This document shows positions 45,199 through 56,914 of a DNA stretch of 64,000 nucleotides, one piece after another. Source of the stretch: Actinomycetospora lutea (GTDB lineage Bacteria > Actinomycetota > Actinomycetes > Mycobacteriales > Pseudonocardiaceae); contig NZ_JAQZAL010000008.1 of assembly GCF_028737205.1 (NCBI RefSeq), positions 148,448-212,447 of the forward strand, written 5' to 3'. The position numbers and the translations under genes are program-made. Numbering within the stretch: the first letter of the stretch is position 1; each line of letters starts with the position of its first letter. The notes under the pieces are model-generated. The model was not told the origin of the DNA. It saw only the letters and a list, made by a program, of their open reading frames with translations, and did not search any database.

Positions 45199-45288
45199 CT
45201 CACTCCTCGACATGGGAGACGACGTTGAGGCGTCGCCATCCAGTCTGCCCCAGCACCCCCGACCTCGCCGGTGGCGCCGACCACGCCG

Positions 45289-46608
45289 CTACAGGGGCAG
45301 CTGGATCGGGTTGACGATGTCCGCCATGATCACCAGCGCGCCGTAGGCCATGATCAGGACGGCGAAGCCGACGCCGATGGGCATGAGCCGGGCGAGGTCG
45401 ACCGGCCCGGGGTCGGGCCGCCCCCGCAACCGCGCGATCCGCTTCTTGATCGCCTCCCACACCGCGGGCAGCACGTGGCCGCCGTCCAGCGGGAGGATCG
45501 GCAGCAGGTTGAGCAGGAATAGCGACAGGTTCACCGCGGCGAGCAGGTTGAGGAAGATCGCCACTTCCTCGAGGATCGCCTGGTCGCGCTCGAGGACCTG
45601 GCCGCCCAGCACCGACACGCCGACGACGCTGACCGGGCCCTCGACGTCGCGCTGCTCGCCGAGGAACACCGCGCCGATGAGCCCGGGGACCTTCTCGGGC
45701 AGCCGCGCGACCGCCTCGACCGTGCGCCCGAGCAGCACCCCGCCGGCCGTGACGACCGCGCCGGCGTCCTGGCGCACGAGCGGGCTGGTCGGCTCGATGC
45801 CCAGGAACGAGGCGGTGACGTAGCGGCGCTCGTCCGGCGGCGCCCCCTCGGGCGGTGGGCGGAGGTCGGCGACCTGGTTGTCGATGAGGGTCGGCGTCAG
45901 CGTGAGCTGCTCGGTCCCCGTCGGGGTCGGGCGCTCGACGACCACCGGCACCGTGCCCCGCGCGGTGCGGATGGCGTTCATCAGCGGCGACCACTCGGTG
46001 TACGGCCGGCCGTCGAAGCTGACGATCCGGTCGCCCGGCCGGAACCCGGCCTGCGCAGCGGGGGTCAGCGGCGCGCCGGGCGGGCACTGCGTGGTCTGCG
46101 CCTGCGAGGCGGGCAGCACGCACTGGCTGACCGTCTTCACCACCGGCGTCGGCGTCGGCACCCCGATCGCCATCAGCACGACCGCGAAGAGCCCGATCGC
46201 CAGGATCAGGTTCATGAACGGACCCGCCAGCATGACGATGATCCGCTTCCACGGCGTGCGGGTCCAGAACTGGCGGTCCTCGTCCCCGGGCTCGAAGTCG
46301 CGGACCGAGTCGGCGCGGACGTCGTCGACCATGCCCTGGAACGGGCCCGACCGGCGGCTGCGCCCCACCAGCTCGCCGCGCGCGGGCGGCACCATCCCGA
46401 TCATGCGGATGTAGCCGCCGAGCGGGATGGCCTTGACCCCGAAGCGCGTCTCGCCCTTCTTGACCGACAGCACGGTCGGCCCGAAGCCCACCATGAACTC
46501 GGGGACGCGGATGCCGAAGCGCCGCGCCGCGGTGTAGTGGCCGAGCTCGTGCCAGGCGATGGAGAGCAGCAGCCCCAGCGCGAAGAGCACGATCCCCACG
46601 ACGAGCAT
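45289..46608 (-). CDS. rseP: Site-2 intramembrane metalloprotease (RseP/Rip1-like)
   Basis: This 439-residue polytopic protease has the zinc motif AWHELGHYTAARR in the first helix and the third ligand Asp in LLNLLPILPLDGGHV. A PDZ domain between helices (about 160-260) holds AAQAGFRPGDRIVSFDG. Homologue Rip1 in M. tuberculosis cleaves anti-sigma factors. Two adjacent starts exist (ATG 46608, GTG 46611). It is flanked by dxr and ispG as in related genomes. Confidence 0.94.
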   Translation of the reverse strand: MLVVGIVLFALGLLLSIAWHELGHYTAARRFGIRVPEFMVGFGPTVLSVKKGETRFGVKAIPLGGYIRMIGMVPPARGELVGRSRRSGPFQGMVDDVRADSVRDFEPGDEDRQFWTRTPWKRIIVMLAGPFMNLILAIGLFAVVLMAIGVPTPTPVVKTVSQCVLPASQAQTTQCPPGAPLTPAAQAGFRPGDRIVSFDGRPYTEWSPLMNAIRTARGTVPVVVERPTPTGTEQLTLTPTLIDNQVADLRPPPEGAPPDERRYVTASFLGIEPTSPLVRQDAGAVVTAGGVLLGRTVEAVARLPEKVPGLIGAVFLGEQRDVEGPVSVVGVSVLGGQVLERDQAILEEVAIFLNLLAAVNLSLFLLNLLPILPLDGGHVLPAVWEAIKKRIARLRGRPDPGPVDLARLMPIGVGFAVLIMAYGALVIMADIVNPIQLPL

Positions 46609-46674
46609 CACGGCGTGACACGGTAGCCCGGGGCACGGTGTGCCCGGTGTGGGGGCCGGATCGTGGACGCCGCC

Positions 46675-47841
46675 TCAGACCGGGGCGGCGAGCCTCTCGC
46701 CCGCGCGCCGCCGCGCCCACTGCTCGGCCGCGTGGACGTCGGCGACGTCGCGCGGGTCGCGGGCCCACTCCCCCGCGTCGTCGAGGACGGCGGCGAGGGT
46801 CTCGTCGATGCCGGTCCAGGCGCAGCGCCCGGCGAGGAACGCGGCGACGGCCTCCTCGTTGGCCGCGTTGTAGACCGCGGGCAGGCAGCCGCCGGCCGAC
46901 CCCGCCGCCCGCGCGAGCTCGAGCGCGGGGAAGGCCTGCGTGTCGACGGGCTCGAACGTCCAGCTCGTCGGGTCGGCGAAGGTCTCGGGGCGGCTCGCGC
47001 CGGCCAGGCGCTGCGGCCACGCCAGCGCCAGGGCGATCGGCATGTGCATGTCCGGCGGGCTGACCTGCGCGATCGTGGCGCCGTCCACGAAGGTCACCAT
47101 CGAGTGGATCATCGACTGGGGGTGCACGACGACGTCGATGCGCTCGTAGGGGACGCCGAACAGCAGGTGCGCCTCGATCAGCTCCAGCCCCTTGTTGACC
47201 AGCGTCGACGAGTTCAGCGTCACCACCGGACCCATCGCCCACGTGGGGTGCGCCAGGGCCTGCTCGACGGTGACGCCCGCGAGCTCGCTGCGGGGGCGCC
47301 CGCGGAAGGGGCCCCCGGAGGCCGTGAGCACGAGGCGGGAGACCTCCTCGGGCAGGCCGCCGCGCAGGCTCTGCGCGAGCGCCGAGTGCTCCGAGTCGAC
47401 CGGGACGATCTGGCCGGGCCCGGCGGCGCGGGTCACCAGCGGCCCGCCCGCGACCAGCGACTCCTTGTTGGCCAGCGCGAGGGTGGTGCCGGCCCCGAGC
47501 GCCGCGAGGGTCGGGGCGAGGCCCCGCGAGCCGTCCATGGCGTTGAGCACCACGTCCGCGCCCGACGCGGCGAGCTCGGCCGCGGCCTGCGGCCCGGCGA
47601 GGACCTCGGCGCCGGTCCGCCCGCGCAGGTCCGGCGCGGCGGCGGGGTCGGCGACCGCGAGCGTCGGCACCCCGAACTCGGCGGCCTGCGCGGCCAGCAG
47701 GTCGGGGCGCCCGCCGCCGGCCGCGAGGCCCGTGACGACGAAGCGGTCGGGGTGGGCGCGGACGACGTCGAGGGCCTGGGTGCCGATCGAGCCGGTGGAC
47801 CCGAGGAGGACGACCCGGCGCGGGGTCGAGGGTGTGCTCAT
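46675..47841 (-). CDS. dxr: 1-deoxy-D-xylulose-5-phosphate reductoisomerase
   Basis: This 388-residue NADPH enzyme converts DXP to MEP, the committed MEP-pathway step. The NADPH motif is [15 protein letters not shown]; the catalytic region reads [12 protein letters not shown], then [12 protein letters not shown] (metal-binding Asp/Glu). The flexible loop and substrate site include [21 protein letters not shown] and [15 protein letters not shown] at 47841. It heads the dxr-rseP-ispG group, divergent from the DUF2631 gene. Confidence 0.97.
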   Translation of the reverse strand: MSTPSTPRRVVLLGSTGSIGTQALDVVRAHPDRFVVTGLAAGGGRPDLLAAQAAEFGVPTLAVADPAAAPDLRGRTGAEVLAGPQAAAELAASGADVVLNAMDGSRGLAPTLAALGAGTTLALANKESLVAGGPLVTRAAGPGQIVPVDSEHSALAQSLRGGLPEEVSRLVLTASGGPFRGRPRSELAGVTVEQALAHPTWAMGPVVTLNSSTLVNKGLELIEAHLLFGVPYERIDVVVHPQSMIHSMVTFVDGATIAQVSPPDMHMPIALALAWPQRLAGASRPETFADPTSWTFEPVDTQAFPALELARAAGSAGGCLPAVYNAANEEAVAAFLAGRCAWTGIDETLAAVLDDAGEWARDPRDVADVHAAEQWARRRAGERLAAPV

Positions 47842-47945
47842 CGCGGCTCATCATCACGGTCCGGCACCGCGCACGGTAGGACGGCGCGGCGGACGGGCGC
47901 GGGGTAGGTTGGGCGCGCCCGCACGAGCGATCTCCAGGAGTCTTC

Positions 47946-48247
47946 GTGGCCTCGAACAGCCCGGCCCGCCAGCATCAGGGCGGCGGCGGTGTCGCCCACC
48001 GTGACGACGCCGCGGTGGTCGTCAACGGCGTCTCCTCCGACGACGAGCCCTCGGTCGAGTGGGGCTGGCACGGCCACTACCCGAAGGTCGCGCGCCTGTC
48101 CGGGTTCGTCGTCGCGGCCATCATGCTGATCATGCTCTGGGGCAACCACGAGGGCCGCCAGGAGGAGATCTGGCTCGTGGCCATCGCCGTCGGCTTCTTC
48201 GCGCTCTCGCTCGGCGCGATCATCCGCTCGCGGACGTCCTGGCGGCG

Positions 48248-48251
<4 letters not shown>
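47946..48251 (+). CDS. DUF2631 membrane protein
   Basis: This 101-residue protein has a polar N-terminus of about 45 residues, the conserved [17 protein letters not shown] block, and two membrane helices separated by [12 protein letters not shown]. The family is actinobacterial and of unknown function; it lies next to dxr in mycobacteria too. GTG at 47946 has CAGGAG 5 bases upstream. Its stop overlaps the GTG of the permease gene (GTGA). Confidence 0.9.
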
Positions 48252-50230
<1,979 letters not shown>

Positions 50231-50239
50231 ACGGCCCCT

Positions 50240-50279
50240 GTGAGCGAACTTCGGGGCGATAGCCCCGAAGTTCGCTCAC
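50240..50279. terminator. 40-nt hairpin, 18-bp perfect stem, between convergent genes
   Basis: Arms GTGAGCGAACTTCGGGGC and its exact complement flank the tetraloop GATA. It lies 9 bases after the permease stop and 5 bases before the convergent flavoprotein stop, so it can serve both strands. It is the sister of the element at 24699-24738. Confidence 0.75.
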
Positions 50280-50284
50280 GTGGG

Positions 50285-51667
50285 TCAGACCGGGGACACC
50301 GGGATCTCGCCCTGGACCTCCTTGGCGGCCTTGCGGGCGGCGACGAGGACCGCGTCCCAGACCGGCGAGAACGGCGGCGCGTAGGACAGGTCCATGAACG
50401 TCATCTCCTCGACGGTCATGCCGTTCCAGATCGCGGTGGCGAAGACGTCCATGCGCTTGGCCGAGCCCGCGCGCCCGACGATCTGGGCGCCGAGCAGGCG
50501 GCCCGTGCGCTGCTCGGCGAGCAGCTTCACCGTCATGAGCTCGGCACCGGGCCAGTACCCCGCGGTCGTCGTCGACTCGACGGTGGCGGTGACGTAGCCG
50601 AACCCGGCCGCGTCGGCCTCGGCCTGCCCCAGACCGGTGCGGCCGATCTCGAGGTCGCAGACCTTGCTGATCGCCGTGCCGATCACGCCCGGGAACGCGC
50701 CGTAGCCGCCGGCGATGTTGGTGCCGATGATCCGCCCGTGCTTGTTGGCGTGGGTGCCGAGCGCGATGTGCACGCCCCGGCCCGAGAGCCGGTGCCGGAC
50801 CTCGACGCAGTCGCCGCCGGCCCACACGCCCGGCGCGGCCTGCATCCGCACATCGGTGACGATCCCGCCCGAGGTCCCGATCGTCAGCCCGGCGTCGGCG
50901 GCGAGCTGCGCGTTCGGCTTCACGCCGAGCCCCATGATGACGATGTCGGCCGGGTAGACCGTGTCCCCCGCGCGCACCGCGGTGACGCGCCCGTCCTCGC
51001 CGACGTCGAAGCCGTCGACCGAGGTGCCGGTGTGCACGGTGATGCCCATGCCCTCCATGGCCTCGCGGATGATCGCGCCCATGTCCTGGTCGACCTGGGT
51101 GAACGGTTCGGGCGCCTGGTCGAGGATCGTCGTCTCGATCCCCCGCACGACCATCGCCTCGGCCATCTCGACGCCGATGTAGCCGGCGCCGACGACGACG
51201 GCGCGGCGACGGTCGCCGTCGGCGAGGTCCTTGACGATCTCCTCGCCCTGCTCCAGCGACTGCACGCCGAAGATGCCCTGCGCGTCCGAGCCCTCCAGCG
51301 GCGGCACGGTCGGCACGGCCCCGGTGGCGATGACGAGCTCGTCGTACCCCAGCTCGTCGGTCTCGCCGTCGTCGACACCGCGGACGGCGACGGTGCGCTT
51401 CTCCAGGTCGATCGCCGTCGCCTCGGTCCGCATCCGCACGTCGATCCCGGCCTCGCGGTGCTCGTCGGGCGAGCGGGCGATCAGCTGGTCGCGGTCCCCG
51501 ACGTGCCCGGAGATCCAGTACGGGATGCCGCACGCCGAGTAGGACGTGTAGTGCCCGCGCTCGAGCACGACCACCTCGAGCTCGCCTTCGCCGGCGTGCC
51601 GCAGGGCGGTCGACGCGGCGGACATGCCGGTGGCGTCGCCCCCGAGGACGACCATCCGCTTGCTCAT
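50285..51667 (-). CDS. CoA-disulfide-reductase-like FAD/NAD(P) oxidoreductase
   Basis: This 460-residue protein has FAD motif VVLGGDATGMSAAS and the single redox Cys in SYSACGIPYWISG (the SxxCxxPY signature of CoA-disulfide reductase and NADH oxidase). The NAD(P) motif VVVGAGYIGVEMAEA, the second FAD motif VWAGGDCVEV and a C-terminal dimerisation domain follow. Such enzymes reduce CoA or persulfide species, or oxygen. ATG at 51667; it is divergent from the LigD-type polymerase with a 53-bp gap. Confidence 0.9.
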   Translation of the reverse strand: MSKRMVVLGGDATGMSAASTALRHAGEGELEVVVLERGHYTSYSACGIPYWISGHVGDRDQLIARSPDEHREAGIDVRMRTEATAIDLEKRTVAVRGVDDGETDELGYDELVIATGAVPTVPPLEGSDAQGIFGVQSLEQGEEIVKDLADGDRRRAVVVGAGYIGVEMAEAMVVRGIETTILDQAPEPFTQVDQDMGAIIREAMEGMGITVHTGTSVDGFDVGEDGRVTAVRAGDTVYPADIVIMGLGVKPNAQLAADAGLTIGTSGGIVTDVRMQAAPGVWAGGDCVEVRHRLSGRGVHIALGTHANKHGRIIGTNIAGGYGAFPGVIGTAISKVCDLEIGRTGLGQAEADAAGFGYVTATVESTTTAGYWPGAELMTVKLLAEQRTGRLLGAQIVGRAGSAKRMDVFATAIWNGMTVEEMTFMDLSYAPPFSPVWDAVLVAARKAAKEVQGEIPVSPV

Positions 51668-51720
51668 GGAGCTCCGTTCCGGGTCGGGGAGGGGCGTCCG
51701 CAGGGGTAGGTTCTCGGCCC

Positions 51721-52671
51721 GTGGCCGGGAGCGACGCTGCGGAGATCGAGGTGGACGGCCGGACCGTGCGGCTGACCAACCCGGGCAGGGTGTACTTCTC
51801 CGCGCGGGGAGAAACCAAACTCGACCTCGCGCACTACTACCTCTCGGTCGCCGACGGCATCGTCCGCGCGCTCTACGAGCGGCCGTGCATGATGCACCGC
51901 TTCCCCACCGGCACCGACGGCGAGAAGGTGCACCAGAAGCGGCTGCCCAAGGGCGCGCCGGACTGGGTGCGCACCGTGCGCGTGCACTTCCCCCGCTACA
52001 ACCGCACCGCCGACGAGCTGTGCGTGACCAGCCCCGCCGACGTCGTCTGGGCCGTGCAGATGTCGACCGTCGAGTTCCACCCCTGGAACACCCGCGCGGC
52101 CGACGTCGAGACCCCCGACGAGTGGCGCATCGACTTCGATCCGATGCCCGGCGTGGAGTTCGCGACGATCCGGCGCGTCGCGGCGGTCGCCCACGAGGTG
52201 CTCGACGAGCTCGGTGCCGTCGGCTTCCCCAAGACCTCGGGCGGCAAGGGCCTGCACGTCTACGTGCGCATCCGCCCCGAGCACTCGTTCACCGAGGTGC
52301 GCCGCGCCGCGCTGGCCTTCGCCCGCGAGGTCGAGCGGCGCGCGCCCGACCTCGTCACGACCGCCTGGTGGCGCAAGGACCGCGCGCCCGGCACGGTCTT
52401 CCTCGACTGGAACCAGAACACCCGCGACCACACGATCGCCTCGGCCTACTCGGTGCGCGGCACGCCCGAGGCGCGGGTGTCCGCGCCCCTGCGGTGGGAC
52501 GAGATCGACGACGCCGAGCCCGGCGACTTCACGATCGCGACGATGCCGGCGCGCTACGCCGAGGTCGGCGACCTCACGGCCGGGATCGACGAGGCCGTGT
52601 TCGACCTGCGCGCCCTGCTCGAGTGGGCCGACCGCGACGACTCGGTGCCCGACGAGCCGCCCGAGGTGTAG
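51721..52671 (+). CDS. Stand-alone LigD-type polymerase/primase domain protein
   Basis: This 316-residue archaeo-eukaryotic primase-fold protein shows RIDFDPMPGVEF (catalytic Asp pair), TSGGKGLHVYVRI (nucleotide-binding Ser/Lys/His) and TVFLDWNQNTRDHTIASAYS (third Asp and template contacts). No ligase or nuclease domain is attached, and no ku gene is nearby. In mycobacteria similar single-domain Prim-Pols (Rv3730c, Rv0269c) act in gap filling or lesion bypass. GTG at 51721. Confidence 0.92.
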   Translation: MAGSDAAEIEVDGRTVRLTNPGRVYFSARGETKLDLAHYYLSVADGIVRALYERPCMMHRFPTGTDGEKVHQKRLPKGAPDWVRTVRVHFPRYNRTADELCVTSPADVVWAVQMSTVEFHPWNTRAADVETPDEWRIDFDPMPGVEFATIRRVAAVAHEVLDELGAVGFPKTSGGKGLHVYVRIRPEHSFTEVRRAALAFAREVERRAPDLVTTAWWRKDRAPGTVFLDWNQNTRDHTIASAYSVRGTPEARVSAPLRWDEIDDAEPGDFTIATMPARYAEVGDLTAGIDEAVFDLRALLEWADRDDSVPDEPPEV

Positions 52672-52675
52672 GGCC

Positions 52676-53932
52676 TCAGAAGCGGATGCCGTTCCAGGGC
52701 ACGCTCGGCGCGGCGACCAGCCGCGCGAGCCGCCCGGCGGCGCCCGGGGTGCGCTCCTCGAGGCGCCCGGCCCGGGCGAGCACCCGCGGGTCGACGCCGC
52801 CGAGGTAGAGCGAGCCGAGCGCCGCCGCATCGAGGGCGACGTCCGGCTCGGCGGTGGTGGTCACGATGCGCGGCTCGACGGGGTCGGTGGTGTCGAGCAG
52901 CCAGGTCCCCTCGGCGTACCCGGCCGGGTCGGCGACCGCCAGCACGATCTGCTCGGTGACCGGATAGCGGCGGGCACCCAGCGCCGCGGGGACGTCGAGG
53001 ATCCGCAGCCAGAGCATCTCCCGGCTGGCCCCCGCCGCGGCGGCGCGCGGGTCGGTGAGCAGCCACGGCAGCGGCTCGTCGAGCGAGGCGTCCGACCAGG
53101 TCACCGCACCGACGAGGTCCAGGGAGGCGAGGTGGCGCCACAGCTCGCGGTAGGACTCGGGCGTGGTGGCCTGCAGGTCGAGCACGGCGATCTCCGCCGC
53201 CCCGCCCAGCCAGTCCTGCGCCACGCGGTAGACGGCGTAGCCGCCGGGCCGGCCCGTCGCGTCCGACCACAGCACGGCGTGCCGTGCGGGGTCGGTGGTC
53301 ATGCCGCTGAAGGTGTTCTCGCCGGTCATCAGCGCCGTCCACGACGCGCCGGCGCGGTCCATCGACCCGGGGTGGCGGCGCCGGGCGCGGTCCTGCACGG
53401 GCGCGGCCGCCGACGGCAGCGTCGCGACGTCGAGGGTGCGCAGCCGCCCGGTCGGCTCCGGCGTGCGGAACGCCGCGGCGCGCGTGTCGACGCGCAGCGC
53501 GCGGTTCCAGCTGGCGAGCCCGAAGCCGAAGCGCTCGTACAGCGCGCCCTGGGTGGAGGTCAGCGCGGCGACGGGGGTGCCGGCGCGGGCGGCGTCGGCG
53601 AGGTCGTCGACGAGCACGGCGCGCAGCAGCCCGCGGCGCCGGTGGGTCGAGCGCACGCCGATCGAGGTGACGGCGTCGACGAGGACCTCGCCGCCGGGCA
53701 CGCTCATCCGCGTGTCCCACGAGCGCAGCGTCGCGACCGGCGCCGGGTCCCCGGTCTCGTACACCCCGCGCAGCCGCTGGCCCACGTAGTCGGCCGCGGC
53801 CCGCGCGAGGTCCCCGGGCGGGACGCGGGGCCGCAGGAACGCCGCGAGCATCGCGCGCGCCCACGTGACCGTGTCCGCGTCGGCCACGCCCTCGGCCGCG
53901 TGCGGGACGATCCGCCGGACCTCGTGGCTCAC
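52676..53932 (-). CDS. Eis-like GNAT N-acetyltransferase
   Basis: This 418-residue protein has the Eis layout. A GNAT domain comes first (about 1-150) with the acetyl-CoA loop [21 protein letters not shown] and [14 protein letters not shown] second GNAT-like domain follows, and a C-terminal SCP2-like domain ends in PWNGIRF; the C-terminal carboxylate is catalytic in Eis. Mycobacterial Eis acetylates aminoglycosides and some proteins. GTG at 53932 overlaps the rlmN stop, giving coupled translation. Confidence 0.88.
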   Translation of the reverse strand: MSHEVRRIVPHAAEGVADADTVTWARAMLAAFLRPRVPPGDLARAAADYVGQRLRGVYETGDPAPVATLRSWDTRMSVPGGEVLVDAVTSIGVRSTHRRRGLLRAVLVDDLADAARAGTPVAALTSTQGALYERFGFGLASWNRALRVDTRAAAFRTPEPTGRLRTLDVATLPSAAAPVQDRARRRHPGSMDRAGASWTALMTGENTFSGMTTDPARHAVLWSDATGRPGGYAVYRVAQDWLGGAAEIAVLDLQATTPESYRELWRHLASLDLVGAVTWSDASLDEPLPWLLTDPRAAAAGASREMLWLRILDVPAALGARRYPVTEQIVLAVADPAGYAEGTWLLDTTDPVEPRIVTTTAEPDVALDAAALGSLYLGGVDPRVLARAGRLEERTPGAAGRLARLVAAPSVPWNGIRF

Positions 53933-55140
53933 GGGCGGGCGGTGGCCGCGAGCTGCCCGCACGCGGCGGCGATCTCGCGGCCGCGGGTGTCGCGCACGGT
54001 GCACGCCACGCCGCTCATCCGCACCCGTCGCACGAACTCCGCCTGCACGGGGGCGGGGCTCGCGTCCCACTTGCTGCCCGGCGTCGGGTTCAGCGGGATG
54101 AGGTTGACGTGCACCAGGCGCCCGAGGTGCTTCGACGCCAGCTTCGCGAGCAGGTCCGCGCGCCACGGCTGGTCGTTGACGTCGCGGATCAGCGCGTACT
54201 CGATCGAGATCCGCCGCCCGGTGACCTCGGCGTAGCGGCGCGCGGCGCCGAACACCTCGGCGACGGGCCAGCGGGTGTTCACCGGCACCAGCGTGTCGCG
54301 CAGCTCGTCGTCGGGGGTGTGCAACGACACCGCCAGGGTCACCTGCAGGCCCTCGTCGGCGAGCCGGTGGATCGCGGGCACCAGGCCCACCGTCGAGACG
54401 GTGACCGAGCGCTGCGAGAGCCCGAGGCCCGCCGGCGGGGCGTCGCAGAGCCGGTGCACGGCGTCGACGACGCGCCGGTAGTTGGCCAGCGGCTCGCCCA
54501 TGCCCATGAACACGACGTTGGACAGGCGGCGCAGGTCGGCGCCGAGCTCGCCGCCCTTGACCGCGGCGGCCGCCGAGCGCACCTGCTCGACGATCTCCGC
54601 GGTCGACAGGTTGCGCTCGAGGCCGTTCTGGCCGGTGGCGCAGAACGGGCAGGCCATGCCACAGCCGGCCTGGCTGGAGATGCAGACGGTGGCGCGGTCG
54701 GGGTAGCCCATGAGGACGCTCTCGACCAGGGCGCCGTCTCCTCCCCGCCACAGCGTCTTGCGGGTGGCGCCGCCGTCGCAGTCGAGCACCGAGGTGGGCG
54801 TGAGCAGCTCGGGGAGCAGGGCCGGGCCGAGCGTGTCCCGCGCCGCGGCGGGCAGGTCGGTCATCGTCCCGGCGTCGGCCTCGAGGCGGGTGAAGTAGTG
54901 CCGCGAGAGCTGGTCGGCCCGGAAGGCCGGGAGCCCGAGCTCGGTGACGGCCTCCCGGCGCGCGGCCGGGTCGAGGTCGGCGAGGTGGCGCGCGGGGCGG
55001 CTGCGCCGGCTGCCGCGCGGCGACAGCGACAGGACGGGACCCGCGGCGTCGGCGGCGTCCACCGGCGCATCGACGGGGGCACCGACGGGGGCATCGACGG
55101 GGGCGTCGACGGGGGCAGCGACGGGGGCGGGCTCGCTCAT
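53929..55140 (-). CDS. rlmN: Dual-specificity 23S rRNA / tRNA adenosine-C2 methyltransferase
   Basis: This 403-residue radical SAM enzyme methylates A2503 of 23S rRNA and A37 of some tRNAs. The cluster motif is [16 protein letters not shown] (C-x3-C-x2-C). The acceptor/resolving Cys are near the C-terminus ([11 protein letters not shown] and the preceding domain). [11 protein letters not shown] is the SAM GEP-type motif. The first 35 residues are a low-complexity Pro-Val-Asp-Ala repeat, so the true start may be downstream. It is coupled to the Eis-like gene. Confidence 0.96.
   Translation of the reverse strand: MSEPAPVAAPVDAPVDAPVGAPVDAPVDAADAAGPVLSLSPRGSRRSRPARHLADLDPAARREAVTELGLPAFRADQLSRHYFTRLEADAGTMTDLPAAARDTLGPALLPELLTPTSVLDCDGGATRKTLWRGGDGALVESVLMGYPDRATVCISSQAGCGMACPFCATGQNGLERNLSTAEIVEQVRSAAAAVKGGELGADLRRLSNVVFMGMGEPLANYRRVVDAVHRLCDAPPAGLGLSQRSVTVSTVGLVPAIHRLADEGLQVTLAVSLHTPDDELRDTLVPVNTRWPVAEVFGAARRYAEVTGRRISIEYALIRDVNDQPWRADLLAKLASKHLGRLVHVNLIPLNPTPGSKWDASPAPVQAEFVRRVRMSGVACTVRDTRGREIAAACGQLAATARP
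55066..55131 (-). repeat. 12-bp tandem repeats in the rlmN 5' end
   Basis: About five and a half copies of a 12-bp unit (GCATCGACGGGG-like on the plus strand) encode repeats of Pro-Val-Asp-Ala or Pro-Val-Gly-Ala. The tract is low complexity and prone to length change. Confidence 0.8.
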
Positions 55141-55868
55141 CGCGCGCGGTCCCGGAGCATCTCGACCAGGCCGACCCGGTCGGCGGCGGACAGCAGGAGC
55201 AGCACGCCCGCGAGCACGCCGAGCAGGCCCTGGGAGACGAAACCGCCCGCGGTGCCCAGCGTGATGAGGGCGGACAGCAGGCCCATGGCGACGAGCGCGA
55301 TCCCGAGCCAGCGCGTCGGGCGCTGCCCGGTGGAGCGGCTGAGCAGCACGAACGCGCCGCCGGTGAGCAGCAGCGCGAGGCCCGGCAGGAACGCCGAGCC
55401 GCTGAGCAGCCCGAGCACGATCGACGCGACGAGCACCGCGGCGATGACGCCGCCGCCGAGGCGCAGCACCTCCGTGGACCGCGAGGTGTCGAACGGGCGC
55501 GGGCCGCGCCGGCGGTTCTCCACGCCGATGCCGATGGCGACCGCGATGCCGACCGCGAGCACCAGCGTGCCCGCGCCGTCCGCGGCGAGCCCGAGCGTGC
55601 CCACCGCGAGCCAGACCAGCCCGGCCCCGAGCTCGACGAGCACGGGGTCGATGCGCACGGAGCGCCCGCCGGGGCGCGGCGACGCGCCCCCGGAGCTGCG
55701 GGATCCGCCGACGCCACCGGCACCGCTGAAGCCGGCGGGACGACCGGGGCCGTGGGGGCCGGCGGGACGGCCGGGGCCGCCGCCGTGACCGCCGGGGCGA
55801 CCCTGCCCACCGGGGCCGGGATACCCGGACGGCGGACGCGGAGGGGGGTACGCGGACACGACATCCAC
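55137..55868 (-). CDS. Membrane protein with Pro/Gly-rich N-terminus
   Basis: This 243-residue protein starts with about 75 residues rich in Pro, Gly and Arg (disordered, cytoplasmic) followed by six or so hydrophobic segments between about 80 and 225. No family motif is recognised. GTG at 55868 or 55859 are possible. It overlaps rlmN by 4 bases and is probably transcribed with it. It is 59 bases after the etfA stop. Confidence 0.75.
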   Translation of the reverse strand: MDVVSAYPPPRPPSGYPGPGGQGRPGGHGGGPGRPAGPHGPGRPAGFSGAGGVGGSRSSGGASPRPGGRSVRIDPVLVELGAGLVWLAVGTLGLAADGAGTLVLAVGIAVAIGIGVENRRRGPRPFDTSRSTEVLRLGGGVIAAVLVASIVLGLLSGSAFLPGLALLLTGGAFVLLSRSTGQRPTRWLGIALVAMGLLSALITLGTAGGFVSQGLLGVLAGVLLLLSAADRVGLVEMLRDRAR

Positions 55869-55911
55869 GGTAACGCGACCGCGCCCCTGGTCCGGAGGCC
55901 AGCCCCCGACG

Positions 55912-55941
55912 GTCAACCCCCGGATCGTCAGCCCCCGGATC
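55912..55941 (-). repeat. 15-bp direct repeat across the etfA stop
   Basis: GTCAACCCCCGGATC (55912-55926) and GTCAGCCCCCGGATC (55927-55941) are adjacent, with a third degenerate partial copy before them. On the etfA strand each unit repeats the terminal codons and a TGA in the same frame, giving tandem stops. Confidence 0.8.
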
Positions 55942-56914
55942 GTCTCCGCAGTTCCTCCACCACGGCGGGCAGCACCTCGTGCACGTCGCCGATCACCGCC
56001 CACGTCGCCCGGCTCACCATCGGCGCCTCGGGATCGGTGTTGACCGCGAGGATCGCGCGGGCGTTCATGCACCCCACCCAGTGCTGGGTCGCGCCGCTGA
56101 TGCCGCACGCGATGTAGAGGTCCGGGCTGACCCGGGTGCCGGTGAGCCCGACCTGGTCGGCGTGCGGGCGCCACCCGTTGTTGGTGGCCACCCGCGAGCA
56201 CCCGACGGCGCCGCCGACCAGGCCCGCGAGCTCCTCGAGCACCGCGTAGCCCTCGGCGCTGCCGACCCCCCGCCCGCCCGAGACCACGACCGGCGCGGTG
56301 GCGAGCGTCATCCCGCTCGCCCGCGCCCGGCGCTCGACGAGCCGGGCGCGCGGCACCGCGGCGTCGAGCTCCGGGACGAACGCGCGCACCGTGACCTCGG
56401 CGGCCGCAGCCGTCTCGGTGGGCGTGCGGGTGCCGGTGCCCAGGGTGGCGAAGCGGATCGGCGCGTCCAGCACGGCGTCCTCGAGCAGGATCCCGCCGGC
56501 CCGCTCGCGGGTGACCTCCCAGGGCCGGTCACCGTCTCCGGGCCCGGGACGGATCGCGGTGCAGGCGGTCGCCAGGGGGACCCCGACCCGCGCGGCCGCC
56601 CAGGCCATCGCCTCGGTGGCGGCGTCGGTGGCCGCCGCGAGGACCGCGACCGGCTGCTCGCGCGCCACCAGCTGGGCCAGCGCCTCGCCCACGGTCGCCG
56701 GCCCCCCGTCGGCGAGCAGCTCGTGGCGCAGCAGGTGCAGCGTGGACACGCCGCGTTTGACCAGGTCGTCGGGCAGGTCGCCCGCGTCCCCGACGGCGAC
56801 CGCTCCCACGCCGGCGCCGAGGTCGTCCGCCAGGTCCCGGGCCGCGGCGAGCACGTCCGCCGAAGCGGCGGTCAGGACGCCCTCGCCGTCCCGTTCGATC
56901 AGCGCGAGCACCAT
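55928..56914 (-). CDS. etfA: Electron transfer flavoprotein alpha subunit
   Basis: This 328-residue subunit holds the FAD. The C-terminal domain reads [20 protein letters not shown], then [27 protein letters not shown] and NTDPEAPM, matching the FAD-binding signature with conservative changes (Lys of NKDPEAP replaced by Thr). It receives electrons from a dehydrogenase, here presumably the DMGDH-like flavoprotein in the same operon, and passes them to ETF-quinone oxidoreductase or another acceptor. ATG at 56914 overlaps the etfB stop. The sequence is divergent from housekeeping EtfA. Confidence 0.92.
   Translation of the reverse strand: MVLALIERDGEGVLTAASADVLAAARDLADDLGAGVGAVAVGDAGDLPDDLVKRGVSTLHLLRHELLADGGPATVGEALAQLVAREQPVAVLAAATDAATEAMAWAAARVGVPLATACTAIRPGPGDGDRPWEVTRERAGGILLEDAVLDAPIRFATLGTGTRTPTETAAAAEVTVRAFVPELDAAVPRARLVERRARASGMTLATAPVVVSGGRGVGSAEGYAVLEELAGLVGGAVGCSRVATNNGWRPHADQVGLTGTRVSPDLYIACGISGATQHWVGCMNARAILAVNTDPEAPMVSRATWAVIGDVHEVLPAVVEELRRRSGG

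Noticed and set aside
51721..52671. Full NHEJ ligase system
   Set aside because: Only the polymerase domain is present. No ligase domain, nuclease domain or ku gene is in the window.
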